In this document: positions 1 to 13,368 of the stretch, one piece after another
Layout: the number at the start of each line of letters is the position of its first letter
Numbering within the stretch: the first letter of the stretch is position 1
Source of the DNA: Reticulascus tulasneorum
Lineage: Eukaryota > Ascomycota > Sordariomycetes > Glomerellales > Reticulascaceae
Length of the DNA stretch: 64,000 nt
Reading direction: 5' to 3'
Assembly (NCBI GenBank): GCA_001557505.1
Contig: LSAX01000008.1
Location: 372,001 to 436,000 of the forward strand
Notes under the pieces: generated by a model
The model's database searches: none
What the model was told of the DNA's origin: nothing
The model's input: the letters and a program-made list of their open reading frames with translations, nothing else
Position numbers and translations under genes: made by a program

Positions 1-364
1 CGCACAAAGGATGACCGCCTCCCCCGAACATGCAGCAATCTTCAGCTTAAATGGGCACTTGGAGTTTTCGTGTGCATTGGACGGAACTCGCACCAGGAAT
101 GGCTATCACAAGCCCGTTGCTTTGACCAGCCCCCAGAACTGGCAGCAACAAAAACATCAATGCTAAGTGGAAGTATGTGACGAATCATACTGATGCAGGA
201 AAGCTAACGATGAGGTTGAGATTGAGGCTCTGACAAACAGATGGTGCAGGGATTGCCCCTGCAAATGCATACGCACGGACACTTGCGGGTTGATTGCCGT
301 CACGGTCCAGTTGCCGCCCGTCTTCGCGTTCAACCTCGCCTGCTCTGCAGGATCCCAGGTTTCG
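1..364. other. Left edge, no confident gene
   Basis: No complete gene is visible. On the minus strand a frame stays open from about 405 down to 175 and reads like protein around 300-385 (AEFIETWDPAEQARL). It has no recognisable start and overlaps exon 1 of the plus-strand gene at 365, so I do not call it a gene. It could be the remnant or last exon of something else. Confidence 0.3.
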
Positions 365-1086
365 ATGAACTCCGCTACGTTTAAAAAGAGGCCCCGTTAT
401 GGGATCCTAGGCTATCTCCCTGAATCTGATACTCCAGAAGCCGAGCTGTAAGCCGATTGCTCTCGTTTGACATATCCTTCTAGCTTCATATTCCACTTCC
501 ATTGGCCGCTTGCTGACTCGGTACACGCAGATGGGACCGCAACCAAACCCAATCCCCACTACTCCACCTCCCTGCCGAAATTCGCAATCGCATCTACGAG
601 CTTGTCCTTGGTGGTGACCGAATCCACGTCCTTTTTACCCCATGGACCCAGAATCGCGCCCAGAGCGCCAGCGGCGACCGAGAGACCATCCGCGGCGGCT
701 TCCACTGCCTGGTCCTTCCGCGGAAGACCAACCCCTGGCACCACGAGCAGATACCAGTTAGCAGCATCAGTCGGGGGATGAAGCTGCTGGCGCCGGTGTG
801 CAGACAGCTGTACCACGAGACCGCGCTGCTGCCCTACAAGCTGAATGTCTGGTCCTTCCACAACGCCTATGTCATGGAGCGATATATCATGAGGGAGAGG
901 CGGCTGCCTCTGCTGCAGCGGCGGTCGATTCAGAAGCTGGCCGTGTGCGGGATTCCAACCAATAGCAATCTGTCGAAGAAGATGCGAAAGTATCTAGGAG
1001 GCTTGGAAACGATTTACTGGTGGGACGCGAATCAGAGGAAGATGAGCAAGGAGATCGTAGGCAAGGATGGGCAGTGCTGGGGATAA
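365..1086 (+). CDS. 2EXR/DUF7730-like small protein
   Basis: Two-exon model, 365-447 and 531-1086, giving about 212 aa. The intron has a GTAAGC donor at 448 and ends at CAG 530, and the phase joins cleanly (CT+A, Leu). Exon 2 opens with LLHLPAEIRNRIYELVLGG, the typical start of the fungal 2EXR/DUF7730 family, an F-box-like N-terminal motif. Further on, LLAPVCRQLYHETALLPYK is the family's second conserved block (L..CRQ.Y.E...L.Y). The family is very common in mould genomes and its biochemical role is unknown. The protein is short and ends soon after the second block. Exon 1 is less certain than exon 2, because a minus-strand frame is also open across it. A second member lies at 30.5-31.4 kb. 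Confidence 0.6.
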
Positions 1087-1941
1087 AAGACGAAGATATC
1101 CTCTGCTACTGTTGAGGTGTGACTATGAGACCCATCACGGCGACCGGGAACAAGGTATGTTGTAGGCTATGGGCAATTTATGCACAGTGATTTACTCATC
1201 TTAGTATTAGACCGCAGTCCTCAAGGAGGGGAAATGTTGTCATCTGACATCGCTCATTGTTTGAAGGCGCTTGGCGGTTTTACGAGCTGCAGAGAGATGA
1301 ATTTGATATTTGCTACGGACGAAAACAAGAGCAACTTAGGCGTAGCCCATCCAGCCTTGGGTCAACCGCGCCATCCATCGCATGCTTTCTCATGGGCATC
1401 GCAGCTAGCGAAGTCAGAACGGATGGTGCAAAGCGTAGAGATATGATGCCACAACAAGACATCGAGGTGCAAAGAACCGAGTCTGCCAAACGGCACAATT
1501 CAGTTCCGACCGCACTGTATCAACGTCGAGTCGTGTTGGGTCCGCATCGCTATCTTCACAACTGCGCAGCTGAGAGGATAAATACTTATAATTTCCGCCA
1601 CATCCGTTGCCTCCTGCGTTGGCTATGCACGGACGATAGCGTCCAGTCCTGAGGCTTCTGCCTTCCGGCAGACTCTTTTGGCGCTATAACTTGGGCGTAG
1701 TTGTTGTTTCTTACTACCCTGTCTGGAATACGTTCGTTTGAATCTTACAGTACAGACATGCGCAAAGGATAGCCTCTGGACAGCGTCGTTGCTAAGCGAA
1801 TACCGTCAGTGGGAGACCAGGATGATCACGAACGAACAACCAATAGCATTAGGCAGGCATTAGGCAGAAGTCGACGAATCAAACCGCATTGTAACCTGAC
1901 GGCAAAGCCATCATTACTATTCTCGTATATGTACAGCCACT
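1087..1941. other. Intergenic, no gene seen
   Basis: This lies downstream of the 2EXR-like gene and downstream of VPS41, whose stop codon is at 1942. The open frames here (for example 1257-1652) have no recognisable domain and biased, low-complexity composition. It presumably holds the two 3' UTRs. Confidence 0.5.
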
Positions 1942-4900
1942 TTACACTTTTATCTCGGTATTCTTCTTGATACACACGGGACACCCACCGCGAATCCGAT
2001 CCTTCAGCAACCTCGCATGCGTAACCTTCGACCCCACCAAATAACCTCTTCCCGGGCGATCCTCCATGCCAATGCCAATATCCACGTCGATACTCTTCCC
2101 AGGATAGAGCATCTCAAGCAGATGTGCAAGATGAAAAACATGCCCGCACGCAAACCCCACCAACGTCTGCGTCTCATACTCCGTGAATGCCTCGTCGCAC
2201 TGCGAACAGTGGCCCGCTTTGGGTTCCCGATGGCTGTGATCTGGTTGCTCCTTGTCCTTCTGAATATCGGCCTCGATGTCTTCAGCTTTCGCTGGTTGGT
2301 TGGGAACGTCTTTGACTTCAATTTCAACGTGGTCGGCTGACTGGATCAAAACTTCGAACTTGACACCCTTGCGTTGGCCGTTTCGCAACTCGCTTTGGTG
2401 CGCTGCCACCTCGCTCCGCAAGACGCGGGCTACGCCTGAGCTTATGCTGTACTGGATCTCGTGCTCCTTCATGATGTGCTTCAGACCCTCTCGGAGGCCG
2501 GGTATCTCCAAGCCTTCCGGTATCCGCCGCACCAGTGTGATGGGGTTTATGGCGGTCCCGACTTGTTCGAGCAAGCCGCGGATAAAACTAGGTTTATCCA
2601 TACTGTAGTTGAGCAAATCCTCCCAGAGGTCGGGATCGTCCTGTTCCTTGGCGAACTCGATAGCTTTCTTGACATCTTTGAGACGATCGATGATGAGATA
2701 TAGAGCACGCTTCATCTGACCTGTCTTTGAGTACAAGTACACGAGCTCATCGTCGTATTTGAACCTTTCACACTCTTGTACGGCCTACATGAGTTAGCAT
2801 TGGCCCAAGCGAGTGGCGGCTTATGGAGGGTTACCTTCTCAAACGCATATGCCGTTGAGGACTTGAGGAAGTCCATGAGTAATGGTCTGTCGTACATTGC
2901 AAAGAGGTGGATGGCCAGGTCAGCGAAGTCGTCTAGAAGGTACTTGCTCTCCATCAGCAGCCTCTCCCAGTTCTCCCCGGTATGCTCCTTGATTCCTTCG
3001 CCCCTGTAAAGCCCCCGAAGATAGAAAAACAGGTACAGATTAAGGTCCTTCTCCTGGAGCTGCGTAACCACTACATTTGGCTTAACTAAGCCGTGCTGGG
3101 CTTCATCAACTAGCAGCGTGATAGCCTCTGCCGTCGCAGCCTCCAATTCCTGTCCGCTCATCTGATCGGAAGTTCCGGCTGGCACCCGCAGGCAAATAAA
3201 GCTGGGAATATCGTCTGCGACAGCATCGGCGAGATGGTTATCCCGAATTAGCCGGAAGGCAGAATCCGCGTCCTGCAGTTTAATGTAGCTCTTGAGAGAT
3301 TCGCGATACCGTCCGTTCGCCTCGTGCAGCCTGGCGAGACTCTCCATGACGATTCGCCAGTCGCGACCTTTCTCGCCAGCTTCGACACTGTCCTCGCGAA
3401 CATCCCGATATTTTAGCTGATTCTCTAGAGCGGTCGTGATGGTCTTGATATCAAAGAGGTCAGTTGGCCATCTGTCCAGCAATTCTCTAAATCGCGGCTT
3501 GTCTTCTTGGATGTAATGGTTCAAGACTATTTCGTATATCGTCCCTGGTATCGGCGGATACATATTCTCAGTCGGGATGAAGTTTGCAATTTGGTCAAAC
3601 TTGTGTGCGCCGGCGAACGTCCACACCCACTTCTCCCACCTGTCGGATGTGGTGAGCACCTTTCCGCATACTTGTCCAGCCGTGACCCAGTTGCCCGCTT
3701 CGATAAGCTCCCGTATCCAGAGCTCGCCAATTCGTCTCTTCTCTTTCTGAGCCGAAGAATTGACGTCCCTACTGAGTGAGTCCACGGCAGACGAAGAGTC
3801 GTCGAAAAATTCGTCATTACTCGATTGCTTTTTGTCGGGAGTCGATGGTACAAGGTCGGCAAGTTTTTCCGGTGGGGATGTCATGATTTCGGGGTGTTCG
3901 TCCAGAAGCTCCCAGGCTTGCTGATACTGCTGGTGTTCCAGAAGCCAGGTCAGATGGTCGCCCAGGTCTCGTTTGGTGGCAAGGATGCAGTCGTAAGGGC
4001 TGTGAATGAAAATCTTCACGCCGGGCTTGATGAGGTTGGGGTGGACCGTTGGGGAGCCCGACTTGCCGTGACTGAGTTTCATGCTGCCAGTAGTGCTAGC
4101 AATCTTGGTGCTGGAGCCTCCATCGTCACCGCTGCTCTTACTTTTGATGCTTGCGCCGGAGCTGAATAGGAATTTCGGGTTGATTGCAACATTCCACATA
4201 TCTGACCCAAAGCCCGCTATCGCCTCCAGTGCTCCTTTGGACGACGCTACTGCCGAAGCAGCATTCTGAGCCGGCAATACGCCTAAGTGGTAGTCATTAG
4301 ACGAAAGCCTCTCATATCGGCTCACGCTCAGGCCATCCTTATCAACTTCAGCTTGCGAGTCGAGGTCGATGAGCCGCAGTTCCGGAGGCAAGCGATTCTG
4401 CGGCCTCTTAATGCCACCGGACGGCTCACTACCAGTCGATGCCGTGGACAGTTTCGACTTGTGACCACGCATGGATTGTGGCTGCTCATCTTCTTCATCT
4501 TCTTCTTCGGGCAAACAATATGCAAGAACCAAGAGCAGGCTCTGCGTGTATAGTGAGATTCCGGAGATGATGCAATCCATACGAAGGCTAGAGTAGGTTA
4601 GTTACGCTGTACACCCAACTACGACGAAAGTACTGACTGTTTCGCAATCTCGGCTCGGCCGATGGACTTCTCGCCGGCATGCTTGCCAACACCAATGCCT
4701 CCTGGATGGACGTTTATGATCCAGATCGTGCCACCCCAGCCCACAACCAGTCGTTCAATCTTCTTAGTTGAAGACCCATGATGCTTGGGCTTATCGAGAG
4801 CGTTCGACGGCGAAATATCCTCGACCCCCTTTCCTGAATCGTCGGTTTCAACCGCTAGCTCGTCGATCCACTCGACTCGTCCTTTCCAAACACTAGCCAT

Positions 4901-6157
4901 GGTCTCCCATTCCTCCGTTTGCGGTCTGTCCACGTGTCCAATGCGTTTCCACGCGTCATCTGCATCGGCACTGTCGAGATGCAGCTTCGTTCGCATGATT
5001 TTGACACCATGTTCGTTCAACCAAACAGCATACTTTCCGGACAATGACCACTTTATCGCGCTGATGGCGCCTTCTCCTGAGTGCAAGACGGTGTCTTTGC
5101 CGGTGTTTGTCCCAAGTCCCATGCTGCCTAGCCATCCTGATGCAGCGGCGGCGGCGGTGCCTGTCGTAGTCGATGTACTCCGACCCGCCTGTCCGCCGAC
5201 GGTCAAAATCAAATTTCCAGCCAAACCTCCAGAGAGATACGTCCTGTCATTTCTGTAGTCCGGGGATAGGGCGACCGCCTGGACAGGCCGCGCAAAGTTC
5301 CGCAACTGCACATCCTTCAGGTCCACCAGCGACTGCACGCAAACATTGCCATCCAAGGACGAAGTTCCAATGTAGATATTGTTGGCGGGGGTATTCGGTA
5401 TCGGAGCCGGTTCTCTCGGTCTCCGAGAAGCAGCCGCAGGTGTCGATTCGGAATTTCTGGAGGTAGGTCGTAATGGGCTAGACGCAGCTTGGGACGCCAG
5501 CTTCTGCACCGCCTCGGGTTTCGCGGAGGGGAGAGGAGGGGGGAATGGGGAGATTGAGATCCCAGTTACGGAGGCAGAATGGGCATGGTAGACTCGAAGC
5601 GACTGGAACATGGGCAGCTGAATTACATGCTAAAATGACGAACGATAAGCTCTTGGATAGGGAGGCTAGGGCGAGCGCTGACGACTTACGATATTACCGT
5701 TATGTGTCCCTAGTATCTATAACACGATTAGCATGTGCGCATTGTGAGCAGCGTTATTACGCACCATCTTATCGCCCGCGACTAAGAATGCGCTTGTCGC
5801 GTCGCCGTTACGGTAAACGGGTCCCAAATGCGATGTCAAGCGAGCATACTTGAGTCTGGGTTCTTCGTCCTCATCGTCTTCTTCCTCGTCATCATCTTCA
5901 TCGTCGTCGTCCTCATCATCTTCGTCTTCTTCTTCTCCCTCCTCTTCGCCGTCATCTACATCTTCTTCTGCCTGCTTATCGGTCACATTTCTTTCGCTGA
6001 CTTCCTGCTTCCCCTTCCCATCGCTCTCCTCAGGCTGCTTCCCTTTGTCTAAGGCTGTTGGAGCTTTGTCGGCGTCAGGATCAACGTCTGGATGGGCGTC
6101 GGGTTCTTCGATTCGCTTCGGACTGTCATCGCCCAGATCAGAGGACTCTTCCGTCAT
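1942..6157 (-). CDS. VPS41: Vps41, HOPS vacuolar tethering subunit
   Basis: Five exons: 6157-5765, 5716-5690 (27 nt), 5629-4638, 4587-2835 and 2784-1942, about 1335 aa. Vps41 is the subunit of the HOPS complex that tethers vesicles and late endosomes to the vacuole through Ypt7. The N-terminus is a Ser/Asp/Glu-rich tail with a long D/E run (residues about 65-100), then RLKYARL and a WD40-like propeller (GDKMILGTHNGNIHVIQLP bridges exons 1-3; YHAHSASVTGISISP follows). The centre holds the clathrin-heavy-chain-type repeat. The C-terminus is a RING-H2 finger (HCSQCDEAF ... ACGHVFHL ... GGCPVC, about residues 1245-1328). The donors are GTGCGT, GTAAGT, GTCAGT and GTAACC. It is divergent from APC1, with starts 435 bp apart. 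Confidence 0.93.
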
Positions 6158-6592
6158 CGTGACAGTACAGTAGACGGCTGTTGACGTTGCATACTTCGAT
6201 TTGGGATCGGTGACGGGGAGCTTGAATAAATCTAAGTTGCCTGTTAGGTTGAAGCTCCTGGAGCTAAGCTACGTCACAGCGCCTGAGAGCGGCTGAGGCA
6301 CAGGCCACTTCAGCGTTTCTGGCGCCTGTGGCCGCCCAATCAGAGACATCCCCCCGCCATCCCCGCCACACCCACACCATCAATTCCAGAGCTTTGAGGC
6401 AATCGCGTCTCTGAACGCGACTCACAGATGGTGGGCCGAGGCAGCTAGATATTCTCGCATGCTTATCTACCTTGAGCCTTCGTACTTTGGCACCCTCTAT
6501 CATGGCTTAATGTGCTCCAACTCTTCTTGAACCGATTATCTTCGCCCAGGCCCGGATGGTATGCTATTGGCTGCTTATGGAGCACCTAGAAC
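6158..6592. promoter_or_regulatory. Shared VPS41/APC1 promoter interval
   Basis: 435 bp between two divergent start codons, so it must hold both promoters and both 5' leaders. A TACGTCA (CRE/ATF half-site-like) word sits at 6270-6276, and pyrimidine-rich runs lie at 6350-6390. No TATA box stands out. Assignment of any motif to a factor is inference. Confidence 0.4.
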
Positions 6593-9500
6593 ATGGCGTT
6601 GGTGAGGTCTCTGGGGCTGCATCAGCCAGCTGCGCTCCAGCATGCCATCGACGAACTTCTTCTTCCCCCGAATGCGAACTCTTCCTCATATACCTGGGAT
6701 ATATCCGCCGATGACAGTGGCGAAGATGATGCAGAAGATGAGCTGCTCATCACAAAAGACTGCGTCTTGTGGTGTCGTGGGGGCATATTTCGCAAATCGT
6801 TCAAGTTTGAACTTGAAAAGGAGCCAATCACTCACGCTCTGTTGGCTTACTTCCCTGCCTCTGAGGATGGTCAGGACTCCCCGGATTCCACTACATCACA
6901 GCGAACTTTTCGGCAGCGACCGCTCTCAAAAGCCTTGGTTGTCTTTCTGAAGACCCAAGCCCACATATACTTCCTCTCCGGCACTAGCCATGTCGTCCAC
7001 ATGCCCTTCGAAGTCGAGTCCGCTTGTGCCGCACCGCAAGGCATTCTTATACAGCGAAAGCAAAAAACCGAGAACATTGCGCCCGTGTCGCTGAGGTTCC
7101 CCCGAGTTCCTCCCAACTCATTCGTATCGTCTCAGATCACCGCTCCCTCTCCGCGAAGCTCGCAGCAGAACCTATTCTCAGTAGAAGGACTGGGAAAACC
7201 GAAGGCACTGCCTTTAAGATTAAGCTCGACCTTGGAGAACATGTGGGAGCCGCCGTTGGACCAGCCAGACTCGCATTGGCCCCGACTCGTTTCATTGATC
7301 GATCCTTTGCAGGAACTTGGTCTTGTAGTCACGCAACCAGACCCAACAAATAGAAACAAGACAAGGAAGAGCTCGGCAAAGTCGCCGTTCTTTCTGGATC
7401 CCGCCGAGGAGATACTACACATTGAGGAGATTAAGCGGCATGGTCCCCGGACGAATACCAAGGAGGAACCCCTGATATTGGCAGTAACAATCAACCGCGA
7501 GGCGAGCACATACGGCATCTGGAGAGTATCATATGTCAACAACGCAGACCCCTTTATCGGCCGGCACAAGCAGAACAAGAATAAAGCCGACCGTCGTCGA
7601 AGCTCAATGCAGCCCAACTTCGCGAGTGGAGCATCCACCCCGGTACAACCGAGTTTTCGGGACAGCTTCGGTGCGCCGTTACCTGGGAAGCGCCCCAGAA
7701 AGAGTGAGAAAGTCGAAAAGCTTGAAAAGCCTCTGGACTTTGTGTCTTCATTGGACCCAGAAAAGGAAGGAGGCGTCACCAGGAGAACATCCCGTCGAGT
7801 CAGCTCGATGCTTGCACGTGCGGACTTGTCTGCCTCCATGGAAAGATCGGTCTTTTCAGATCAGGCTCTGATGCCCGGTCACGCCGGTTCTAAGAGATTG
7901 GAGTCTTACGGAAGTCAAACTGGCCGGCCTAGTGGCGGCTACGGTTCTCTCAACTACAGTCAAACCATTCATCCGAGCCTGAGCAGTCTGCTCGAGGCGC
8001 CCATTGACCATGTTCTGGATGAGCTGCGAGCAGGTGGCGACTTTGAAGGCTTTCACACTATGGGTTTGGATGACCACGACTTCGATGGGCTAGCGCAAGA
8101 GATACTGTTTACAAACATCCAGAATACTGCTTTGGAGAACACAAACGTCCGTTATTCGCTCTCCAGCCAACCTGCCCGAAGCCAAAGTAAGGTCTTTATC
8201 TTGGTGGCGCCTCGGTTTGCTGTGGATGATCCTGAACGCACCGAGCTGCTGGTCTGCATTCAAGATCCATTGGACAAGAGGCTCCAGTTGATTTCAATAG
8301 ATATTCAACGAGGCGAGCCCTTCCTTACGGTTCCTAATCCCCGCAAAAAACCTACTTCTTCCGACCACGATGCACTACAAATCACTTGCGGGCAGTTGCG
8401 GCGGGCACACAATGTGGTTGATTCTTGCAAAGTTGTTGATCATGACATATCGGTGATTCTCATCCTGTCAGAGGGCCACGAAGGTCGGCGAGAACTCAGC
8501 GTCCAGGCTCCCTGGAGCCAGATCACTCCCATAACATTGCCATTGATGCTGCTCGAGAATGAGAGAAGCCTTCACTTTCATGGCCGGGTGCTCGATCGAG
8601 ACATCAAGCAGCGTAAATCCGAAATGATCGAGGTTGCCAACGGCAGCATTGGGGGGCTTCGGTACTCGAAGCAAGGCGGCATAGTCGACATGGTTGATAA
8701 TGAAGGGAGGATACACCAAGTGCATATTCAACTGCAGCCTAGCAACCCTCAAGTTCGGAAAGTCCTCGATGTCTGTCGTAGCGCGCTACCTGCGTCGCAT
8801 GCTGAAAAAATGATCCCAGGATGGTGGCATGTCATGAACTGGCTCCGCGGCGAGGACACTGAAGTCGCGGATCTCGAGTGGTCTTCCCTTGTCATTCAGC
8901 TTTTCGCAATCTTTCTGGCTCTGGGACGCTCTGACAAGGTCGCTGCTGTCACGCCCCGCGTAGCCCGACGGAAGAGACGACCTCAATCCGGCTCTTTCGG
9001 GTCCATACAAACTGTCGAGGACTGGAGCACACTCCGGCTGTACGAAACGCCTAACTCCTCTGGATGCCCATCGTGGCAGCAGAATCGTGGCTGGGAATGG
9101 ACTATGGACGAAGAGCTTGATGAAATGGCGGAAGACCCTTCCAGTATCATCGAGACGAGGTTCATACCGAGCCACATTCAATACGCCAAGGGCTATCTGG
9201 CATCTCCTGACGGGGAGAGGGCTGCTGCTGGCGGGTCTGCATACTTGCCAACGGCCATGAACCGAAGTGAGGAGAATCGCCGGAATGCGGCCTGGGATTT
9301 GTTCGTTGCCATCCATCTGCTCCTCGAGGAACAAAAGCTGGACATTATGATTCCCGAATATGGATCTCCCGGGATTACTGACTTGCGCGTCGTGATGTGT
9401 CAAATAGCGCGTTGGCTGAAGTGGAATGACTTTGTCTTTCGATACGAAATGGGCATCCAGGAGGATCTCGATCCTCGCCATGACTCTGGTCAGTATTCTT

Positions 9501-12500
9501 GCCAGTGCGTCTGAACCAAGGAAGCTAACACAAGCTAGATCTGGCTCTCGACCCCCCTCTTCCTCAGCCTGCGGGGATTACATTAGACATTTTCGAGTGG
9601 ATTCAGTTGAACCTGGCACGTCGCGAAAACTCACCGTTTTTGACCGTATCAGGTATCTATCAGGCGGGGTCTTTGAAACCCGAATCGGATCGCCTAAAAG
9701 ACACGCGATGGAACTCAATCACACCAAGAACACTGATGTTCAAGAAATTCTTCGGGCTGCTCAACCGAAATGGCACCGCGGCGGAGATTGTGGAGGCCAT
9801 GCACGCATCTGGCATAAACCGCAGAGTGCAGGAGACTCTCCCTGAAGCCGTTCTTACACCTCTGCGGGACGCCATCTCGAAGTGTCAATCTCGACCTCCA
9901 GCCACGTGGTCCAAAGAGCTATTAGAGCTTGTGAACCGCAGTGATATCGGCTTGATCCTAGCTCCGGGCCATCGCCCGAAACAAAATCCAACAAGTATCC
10001 TAGTGAGTACATGCGATTGATTTATTTGCTTGTGCTAAGTTGATCATAGGCTCCTACCCATCACGCCTCCTGGGACTTTCGTACTATATGCGGAAGCGTT
10101 GATGAGTACAACACGGTTGGATACGATGAAGGGAACGGGACTGAGCGGCAGGCTGTCATCATGGCGCTTTTCAAAGACGATCGGCGGCTATATGAAGCAT
10201 TGGATCTTCTGGCTACCCATAGGGCCCGCGTTGTACGGCTTGATCCGGAGCCAAACTGGTCTGAAAGCGAGTACCTGGAGAAGCAGAAAGAACTCGTCTC
10301 CAGGATTGCAACGGGGACTCTTGCAATTCCTGCTGGTCGAGGTATGCTGTACTACAGTCTACGCTTTCCGCTCTTGACCCAGAAGTTCCACATCGGCGGT
10401 TTCAATTTGAATTGTACCGTGCGTCCCACCAACGTAACGGTTGGCGTGGACAAGTCACAGTTTACTGAGGAGAAGGTGTGTTGGGGTTTCTTTCATCAAG
10501 GCGTCGCTGCTGGGCTGGCTATTTCGCCACAAGCCAAGGGCATAGACACGTCCTGGATTCTCTACAACAAGCCTGGTCAGGATCTCAGCAACCGCCACGC
10601 TGGCTTCTTGCTTGCTCTGGGCTTGAACGGACACCTCAAAGGTGTGGCGAAGTGGGTCGCGTTCAAATACCTGACTCCGAAGCATACGATGACCTCGATC
10701 GGGTTGCTTTTGGGGCTGGCTGCTTCCTACCTGGGTACGATGGATTCTCTCATCACCCGCCTCCTCTCCGTTCACGTCACGCGCATGCTGCCACGGGGTG
10801 CTGCAGAACTCAACATCTCGCCGCTAACGCAGACCACCGGTATTATGGGCATCGGTCTGCTGTATTGCAACAGCCAGCACAGGCGCATGAGCGAAATTAT
10901 GATGTCTGAAATCGAACACGTTGATGCGGAGGACGACGAGGAACCATTGCGGAGCGAATGCTACCGTCTTGCTGCGGGCTTTGCCCTAGGCTTCATCAAT
11001 CTTGGCAAAGGCAACGACTTGAAGGGTCTTCACGACATGAAACTCACGGAGAAGCTGATCACCATTGCTACGGCCACCAAAAAGGTCGAGATGGTGCATG
11101 TTCTAGACCGCGCCGCTGCAGGCGCGGTCATGGCCATTGCGCTGATATTCATGAAGTCGGAGGACCAGATCGTGGCCCGCAAGGTCGATGTACCTGATTC
11201 CGTGGTACAGTTCGACTACATACGGCCCGATATCTTACTCTTGCGCACCGTCGCGAAGAACTTAATTCTATGGAACAAAGTCGAGCCTACATTTGCCTGG
11301 ATTCTAACTAACCTGCCCAAGCCATACCGCTTCCGTCACAAGCTGGCAGGTACATCGAAACTTAGAAGCACCGACTTACCGTTCTTCAGCATCCTGGCCG
11401 GTCTCTGCTTCTCACTTGCACTGCGCTTTGCTGGTAGCGCCTCAATGAAGGTCCGGGACCTGCTGGTTCACTACCTCGACCAGTTCATCCGCATCGCCCG
11501 TCTACCCGGCACGATGCGGCCACCCCCCTATGATCATCCTATGTATGATGAAGAGCTGGCACGAGTCAATGCTCGCATGTGTCAGGACGTGCTAGCCGTG
11601 TCTGCAGCAATCGTCATGGCCGGAACTGGGGACCTGGTCGTCCTACGTCGCTTGCGGTCTTTACACGGGCGTGATGATCCAGAAACACCGTACGGCTCGC
11701 ATCTCGCCGCGCACCTCGCCATCGGAGCGCTATTTCTTGGCTGCGGCACGGCCACTTTCGGAACCAGCAACATTGCTGTGGCCAGTCTGCTGGTGGCCTT
11801 CTACCCCGTGTTCCCCACATCCGTGATGGACAACCGGTCTCACCTTCAAGCCTTCAGGCATTTCTGGGTCCTGGCCACAGATCCTCGCTGCCTGGTTGCA
11901 AAGGACGTCGCGACCGGCCAGCCAATCACGGTGCCCATACAAATCCGGATGAAGAAACCAGTCGGCAGCAAAGCCAAGATCAGGGACCAGGACGACGGAG
12001 TGCTCGTCCGTCAAACACCGTGTTTGCTTCCGCCCCTGTCGGAGATTGCAAGTGTACGCACCGACGCTGGCCCAGCGTTCTGGGATATTGAAGTCGACTT
12101 TGCCGCCAACCCAGCCCTGGTCGATGCCTTCTCGGATAACCAGAGTCTCTATCTCCGACGCCGGCCCGCCCAAGAAGCACCGTTCGCCGCGACGCTTCGG
12201 GCGCTGGGCCGCGATGCTCTGACGGATATCACGGACGACGGGAAGCACGATCCCCTTGAATGGATCTTTGACGTAGACGCCCTGCGCGACTTGACCTATG
12301 CCGAGCGTTCCATGGTACTAGACCGCGAGGCTAGCGCGGAAGGCGCGGCTGGTGAGAATGTAAGCTCTGCGGTTGACGCGAAGCTTGTCCTTGAACGAAG
12401 CATGGACGGCTTATCGAGGGATCGGCTCTTGGGCCTGAAGTTGTTGTTCGAGTGGGCTGATCGGCGTGGCCAGATGGGCAACAAAGCCATAAAGAAGGGG

Positions 12501-12638
12501 AAGAAGAAAGACGACGATAAGGAACGGGACGATGGGTGGTGGATGAGGGACAGCGTCATCGAGGCGCTCAAGGGTCGGGTGTGGCTTGCCGGGAAAGGGG
12601 ACGGGGGGAACCAGAGCCAGAGCCAACAGGGCCTTTAA
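6593..12638 (+). CDS. APC1: APC1/BimE, anaphase-promoting complex subunit 1
   Basis: Three exons: 6593-9488, 9539-10002 and 10050-12638, about 1982 aa. APC1 is the largest scaffold subunit of the anaphase-promoting complex (APC/C), the ubiquitin ligase that drives exit from mitosis; the Aspergillus homologue is BimE. The N-terminal half contains the APC1 beta-propeller region with disordered Ser/Arg-rich inserts (RRSSMQPN, RPRKSEKVEKLEKP). The C-terminal half has the conserved proteasome/cyclosome repeats: KHTMTSIGLLLGLAASYLG, then PLTQTTGIMGIGLLY, RSECYRLAAGFALGFINLG and GAVMAIALIFM. Introns: GTCAGT...CTAG (9489-9538) and GTGAGT...ATAG (10003-10049), both joining in phase. The Lys/Asp-rich stretch near the C-terminus (KKGKKKDDDKERDDG) is probably an insert. 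Confidence 0.95.
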
Positions 12639-13368
12639 TCGCCTGATGTCCGGTTAAGCTTGCCACCCTGGCAGAAAGCGACTAGGAGAAACGCATCCTG
12701 AGGCTGGTATCAAAGTAGCAGCTTCTATTGTTGGGCATGATGATTGACGATGCTTATGTTCGGTGGCAATAGGGGTGGCAATAGGCATGGCGATGAAGGA
12801 AAAGTTTAGATATGATTTAACGAGGTAATGGACTTGACTCGAATACATCATATTTACCATCATGTTTAAGGAACGGAATCTTATCACGCCCATGTCCAGT
12901 TGCAGGTTTCTCTTTTTTTCCATTCTAGATCTTGATGGTTACGTGGAAGCAGGAAGGGCAAGCCCAGGATTCGTCGTCGTTCTCAGAAGTAAGGAGCATG
13001 TGCCCTCCACCCCTCTCATGATTGTAGATATAGACTTTGAGAGGGTGTGATTTATGCTGGCAATTCGGATTCCTGGAAATGCATGAGAGGGGGGGACTCG
13101 ATGACAGTAACACGTATTTCATTGGTCCAAACATAAGCTAGGTAAGCCAGCCATGGCCAAACCCTGACCCGCCCCTTTTGCCCTAACGCCGTGCCATGCG
13201 AGCCTCATCTTGAAGCCTCCATCTTTCTCCCTCTATAGACGAGTCCGGTCCGTATGAACCGAATATTCACAGCCCGCGGCTCTAGTCTTGCCTCCGCCGC
13301 ATCAGTCGGAAGACAGGGTTGCTACTACTTTTTGCCTTTCTCTCCCATCTGCCTGATCAACAAACGTC
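12639..13368. other. Convergent 3' ends of APC1 and eIF3e
   Basis: 730 bp between two facing stop codons. It is AT-richer than the genes around it and without a plausible coding frame. It presumably holds both 3' UTRs and polyadenylation sites. No hairpin or RNA gene was recognised. Confidence 0.5.

Noticed and set aside
5850..6173. Poly-serine plus-strand frame
   Set aside because: It is the reverse reading of the Asp/Glu-rich tract of Vps41.
7132..7839. 235-codon minus-strand frame
   Set aside because: Antisense to APC1 exon 1; no recognisable motif.
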